Positions 60,401 to 64,000 of a stretch of 64,000 nucleotides of DNA are shown piece by piece. The notes under the pieces were generated by a model. It was not told the DNA's origin. It made no database searches and saw only the letters and a list, made by a program, of their open reading frames with translations. Both the position numbers and the translations under genes were made by a program. Each line of letters opens with the position of its first letter. Position 1 is the stretch's first letter. The stretch covers positions 6,386,001 through 6,450,000 of the forward strand of contig OY979719.1 in the NCBI GenBank assembly GCA_963855995.1. The letters are read 5' to 3'. This DNA is from Muricea muricata. Taxonomy: Eukaryota; Cnidaria; Anthozoa; Malacalcyonacea; Plexauridae.

Positions 60401-63400
60401 ATCTTGGAAAGGACGCCAGGCCTTGCGTATTGACGTGTTTGGTTGTAATGTTCACCCGAATGAAGACATAGGTATGTGCTCTAGACTGGGATCCCCCCCC
60501 CCCTTTCAACACACACACGCACGCACACACACACTATTCTCTAGTAAGAGTGTAATTTTCTACTCGATTCCGATGAACAGAGCATACCAAAGAGACAGTA
60601 GTTAAGAAAGATTTGCTTGCAACAGAAAAGATTTAGCTTAACCAACTGAACTTTGTACATATACTGCGTCTATGAAATATATGGTCCAAGATAATTGTTG
60701 AACCAATGTTTGTGACCATTACTTTGAAATATTTTTGGAACATCCTTCGAGAGAGAAATTTATTGCATATCTTTTTTTGCATGCATGAAAGTTTGGACCG
60801 GCGATATAGTTGATGATGCAGTAGAAGTCTGAATCAACTATCACCGCATAGAAATTAAGAGCGAGTAATCTAATTGTTTCGGTAGAATCAAAGATAAAAA
60901 ATTGATTCTTAACTGAGCCATTTTTTGAAAAAAAAAATACTAGAAATCGTCTTTAAATTAAAAGAATACACTAGGGAATCGAAACTGTAGTTTTGCTGCT
61001 CGGTGTCTATCGAGGAATAGATAGCGTGTAAAGTAGCCAATCAAATGAAAGCATTTGCAATAGTATATCACTCTCGTGATATTTATGTTGTGTGTGTTTT
61101 GTAGTGAATTACTGTCCTATATTTGACTTTGAAAATGGTATAACTGGCTGGGAGAAAACAGGAACTGCATTTGACAATCAACCGACAATCGGAGATAATT
61201 ATAAAGAGAGAATAGGAAAGTCTGCCAATATTCAGGGAAAAGCTTGGATCGCCACGGCCGAAGACCGTGTGCAGTCTTTTATCCCTGCAGGGAGTGCACA
61301 AGGTGATACCCCTGTGGGTACCCTCACATCCCCAAAGTTCCTGATCGCCGCATCAAAATTGTACTTCCTCATTGGTGGGACAGCAAATAATACTGACGTG
61401 CGGGCGGAGTTAGTGGTTGATGGTAAGTCAGTACGTAAGGCCAGCGGTGATGGTGATGAAATGAAAGAAGTCACGTGGTTTGTAAAGAATTTTCGTGGGA
61501 AAGAAGCTGTGTTGCGATTGGTTGACGATTCCGCTGTTGGTCATCTCAATTTTGATGCATTCAGAGTCGATTGCTACCTCGATGCTGATGGTATGTAGCC
61601 GCTATTCGTTATAATCAGCCAGAAACGCAAAGTTGTAGCCAGTCTGCTGCCAGCTGATGAAAAGTCTGCTGCAAGTTGTCAACCAGCTTGATGCAAGACT
61701 TTTTATATCCACAAGCTTGACGCAAGTTGTTGGAACAACCTGCAGCAAGTATGCATGCAAATATCGAGAAGTCCACAAAAATGTTGTCTGTGAACAAACT
61801 TGTATTTCCTTGTAGGTTTTTAGATTTCAAACACGCTCAATTTCAGGCTTCTACCCTGGCAGCGGTTTCTGTAGTTCGAAGTGCTTTAAACGGCCATCCG
61901 TGAATTTATTCTTTTACAATTATTTTTATCAAAAACTTGTCAAGAAAGCTTGGCAATAGCTCATGTACCTTCAAAACAACACTTTAATTGAAATTATTTC
62001 TTCTAGTAATCGTATACGTTCATGTATATAATAATATGTATTATATTATTATTTGAGCGAAAAAGACAATGAAAAATTAAAGATCTAAAAGGCTGCATGA
62101 AAATGCATTTCTGAAATTCTGAAAAGTAAAAATTCTTCGGAAAGGGAGAGGAAACAGTACTTTTGGCAATGCAACGCTTGAAAACTCTGACCGTGTAGTA
62201 AACTCTGAGCGTGTAATAACCAGTGAGCAGTATTAATAACGTATAAGATCGTTGAAGATCGCTCATTAAAATTTGTTTAAGTGTTTACCAGACTAATCAT
62301 TTTTTTAGCTCAAGATATCGCGTTACCAAGCCGTGCTGCCATGTTGAACACAAAAACACACAATTTCTATGTTTGCGATTCGTCACATTTGAGGTATGAA
62401 CCATTAATCGTGGCATTAAACTCTGAAAAATGTCAGATGTCACCACAAGGGTCATCGCTCTTTCTCTGCCGAATGCCTAGTAAGGATCATCTCTTGTTGA
62501 TCCAGACTTACTCCAGGAAAGAGCGACATGACGTAAATCCTGCAAGATTTTTTGTAATCTGTGATTATCAAACTGTAGTTTGTAGCATTCGTTTGTAAAT
62601 CAATTTTGCCTTGTCAGTTGCATGTCACTTGTCTCGTAACCTGTCGTTGTGTGTTTTATCAATCTGTAGCTTCTAGCATACGTATTTGTAATGGGCCGCT
62701 AAGTTTGGGGAAAGCTGTTGCATGCGGCTTTTGTTATACGTTATTGATGTTATTTGTGTTGTAAAGTGTATTAAAATCGCAAATACGTATAAATCATAAA
62801 CCAAACTTTAACAGCCTTTAATCGGATTTCAGCTTTTCACGTAGTATTAACTGAATGAACACTTATGATGGGGCTTGTCAAAAAAACGATATTCACACAG
62901 TCAAAAAACATTGACCCACGAAATTTGAACGTGTCAAAGGGGCCTAAGGTCGTGGGTTCGATTCTCAGTAGGATCTACTCGATGTTGTTCGAACCTAGTC
63001 TTCATCTCAAAACAGTATCGAGTCAACGCTCTGCCGAAAATCGTGGATTTTCTACAGGTGCTTCGGTTTCGCCCCATTCCCAGAGGGAAAGTGTAAAGGT
63101 TAGATTAAGTGATCCTGTCCTTGTGCCAGGAATCAATAAATGAATAAAAATCAATACATTTGCAGACGTAAAGATGTACCAATATGCCGAATGACAAATG
63201 GAGCAAATGGCAGATGGATTGGTAATGATTGATGATAACTCCTGAAATAACAAATTAGCTTTCGGATTACTTTCCTACATCAAATTTCTTTTATCATCTT
63301 TAGATCTACCTGGCATACTGGGAGTGCTTGGTGTGGATTTATCCACGAACACGTTGTACGCTGTGTCTAAAGATTATCACCTTATAACAAGTAGCCGTCC

Positions 63401-63564
63401 AGATGGTGGTGGCTGGCAATATTTCAAGAGATCAGAGTGGAATGAAGCCAAAGAAAAAATCAGTATGGTTAAAATGACTTCATTACCTTGGATAACCGTA
63501 CAAGATAATGTTTCTCCAAAAGTATTGAAGAAATTTACTGATAGCAATGGGGATGAATGGTCAG
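54463..63564 (+). CDS. Secreted multidomain protein with F5/8 type C (discoidin) domain; 3' end beyond window
   Basis: Exons: 54463-54516, 54590-54678, 56087-56264, 57406-57613, 58516-58697, 59166-59279, 60312-60471, 61105-61590, 62309-62479, 63304-63564. They join in frame (1903 nt, 634 residues), and the last donor is phase 1, so the gene runs on past the window. Exon 1 encodes a signal peptide (MFVVILARFGLFLALGCQ). Residues about 30-176 look like an Ig-like beta-sandwich of the DUF11/isopeptide type (FSGDEVTFNVHITHT). Residues 178 to about 321 are a discoidin domain bounded by Cys: GVWLTADS, FLHLDLGR, IATRGQ, FQANTDG, ARYLRIVARSW, DVFGC. Residues 329-490 are a galactose-binding-like module resembling that attached to bacterial levanases (FDFENGITGWEKTGTAFDNQ, ELVVDG, RLVDDS, NFDAFRVDC). 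Residues 491-634 are two exons with an unrecognised repeat-like module (NTKTHNFYVCD and STNTLYAVSKD). It is probably an extracellular adhesion or carbohydrate-binding protein. The orthologue is unknown to me. Confidence 0.85.
55165..55323. repeat. Foldback with near-perfect arms, 159 bp
   Basis: ATAGGTTATCATATGAGAGG and CCTCTCATATGATAACCTAT end arms of about 65 bp that also pair at GAGGTGATATCAGTTTT and CTCGAGAGACGATATC. It lies in intron 2 of the discoidin gene. Confidence 0.93.
55325..55562. repeat. Two adjacent foldbacks
   Basis: CATATAAAACATTTTCCGTG pairs with ACGGAAAAAATGTTTT (55325-55435), and TTATAATATAGCA pairs with TGCTATATTATAA (55438-55562). GTGTTGA and ATCAACACGG words recur in both. 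Confidence 0.75.
56620..56935. repeat. GC-rich element with GCCCCCCTAA words
   Basis: GGCCGTAAGAACCACGGGGG at the left and CTTCCTACGGCC at the right. GAGCCCCCCTAACTT occurs twice and AGCCCCCCCTAA once. It differs sharply in base composition from the AT-rich flanks. It lies in intron 3 of the discoidin gene. Confidence 0.65.
57133..57300. repeat. GGGGTCGGTTG family, copy 2
   Basis: GGGGTCGGTTGTACGAAAGA, ATCCACCAGATAGTGATTTT, CTAAACATGTTCTGG and TGCGAGTTCAATGATGCTGG match 38838-39038 and the 59410-59530 trace. Confidence 0.65.
57643..57910. repeat. CTAGGTGATCTGAAAACACG element, copy 2 (268 bp)
   Basis: Same orientation and word order as 49715-49972 (AATCCATTTTTCGAGC, TTTACTTCGGTTCCAAATT, TTTACTCACGGTC). 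It begins 29 bp after the discoidin-gene exon 57406-57613. Confidence 0.85.
58015..58320. repeat. TAATGGACCATTCCC foldback family, copy in discoidin gene
   Basis: AGAGCATCCTAAATTTAGTA...GCGCGCGGAAAAG in the left arm and TTTTCCGCACG...AATGTAGGATGCTCC...AATAGGGGAATGA in the right. It lies between exons 4 and 5 of the gene starting at 54463. Confidence 0.75.
60800..61075. repeat. ACCTGGAAATTTATACTAAA element, copy 2 (part)
   Basis: ATCAACTATCACCGCATAGAAAT, AGCGAGTAATCTAATTGTTT, AATTGATTCTTAA and GAATAGATAGCGTG follow the order of 30225-30500. It lies before exon 8 of the discoidin gene. Confidence 0.7.
62930..63060 (+). repeat. tRNA-derived SINE-like fragment
   Basis: GTCGTGGGTTCGATTCTCA is a good B-box. 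A second GTTCGAACC follows 40 bases on. No convincing A-box upstream, so it is a truncated SINE or chance. It lies between exons 9 and 10 of the discoidin gene. Confidence 0.4.
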
Positions 63565-64000
63565 GTATGGAAAGTTTTAAATCTAAAACAAGTCAACGTT
63601 GAATACTTCAGATTTTTTATTCAATTGCTATTCATAAAAAATTAAATAAAACAATATGAATGTAATTGATGGATTGGAGAACAGAAGATTAAATAGTTAA
63701 TGGTAAGATGACGATGAAATAAAAGAAGTCTATCCTGTTGTCCAATACGCCAATTGTGCTGCATGCACAGTGATACAATTCTCAACTGAGGAACAGTTAG
63801 AGAAGTTTTTGTGTTTATGGGCTATGAAACCATGGATAGTTAAAGAAGTGGATAGGAGACTCGTGGTCGCGTGTAATATTTTCAGCATGCTGATGGCGTT
63901 AAAACCTGGTTGCAAATTTTGACATCACCAAATCCTCAAATAACTTCACTTTCTGCAATAATACATCTTAAGATTTTAATAGAAAAACAAATAAATTTGA

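Noticed and set aside
61232-61474. 80-codon minus-strand ORF
   Set aside because: Antisense shadow of the levanase-like module exon.
62479-62598. Reading through to a stop at 62598 as the end of the discoidin gene
   Set aside because: A strong donor (A|GTAAGG) at 62479 is phase 1 and joins in frame to the homologous-looking exon at 63304. Read-through loses that match.

Overview
This window is animal nuclear DNA. It is AT-rich, its genes are split by GT-AG introns of roughly 70 bp to 5.8 kb, and the introns are packed with short foldback (MITE-like) repeats. Nothing in it is bacterial or viral. The gene families and repeat style fit a marine invertebrate. A cnidarian such as an anthozoan is my best guess, but the species cannot be fixed from the sequence alone.

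Layout: (1) 1-6765, minus strand: the 5' ten coding exons of a GALNT2-type mucin O-glycosyltransferase, cut by the left window edge. (2) 7957-13349, minus: a complete 7-exon SLC39A9/ZIP9 zinc transporter (308 aa). (3) 13423-13829, plus: a possible small two-exon gene, divergent from SLC39A9. (4) 14996-37622, minus: a complete 24-exon PACS sorting-adaptor gene (887 aa). (5) 39264-39929, minus: an intronless ORF of unknown family. (6) 40193-40954, minus: an intronless HDHD3-like HAD protein. (7) 41460-52810, plus: a complete 14-exon RPS6KC1-like gene (957 aa; PX, MIT and pseudokinase domains), head-to-head with HDHD3. (8) 54463 to beyond the right edge, plus: ten exons of a secreted multidomain protein containing a discoidin (F5/8 type C) domain.

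For the five large genes the exon borders were placed by hand from family homology plus splice sites. Intron phases agree across every junction, so the models are coherent, but transcripts were not available.

Functionally, GALNT2 and ZIP9 act at the Golgi/secretory pathway, PACS at the trans-Golgi/endosome, and RPS6KC1 at endosomes. The neighbourhood probably reflects an ancient animal linkage group rather than an operon-like unit: from memory, human 14q carries GALNT16, SLC39A9, RPS6KL1 and PACS2, and human 1q carries GALNT2 and RPS6KC1.

The non-coding DNA holds at least ten repeat families present in two or more copies. They include a hAT-type MITE with 8-bp target duplications (one copy nested inside another foldback), a mariner-like non-autonomous element, a TTAA-flanked element, nearly identical 445-bp AACAAGTTGT-rich foldbacks, tRNA-derived SINE-like pieces and minisatellites.
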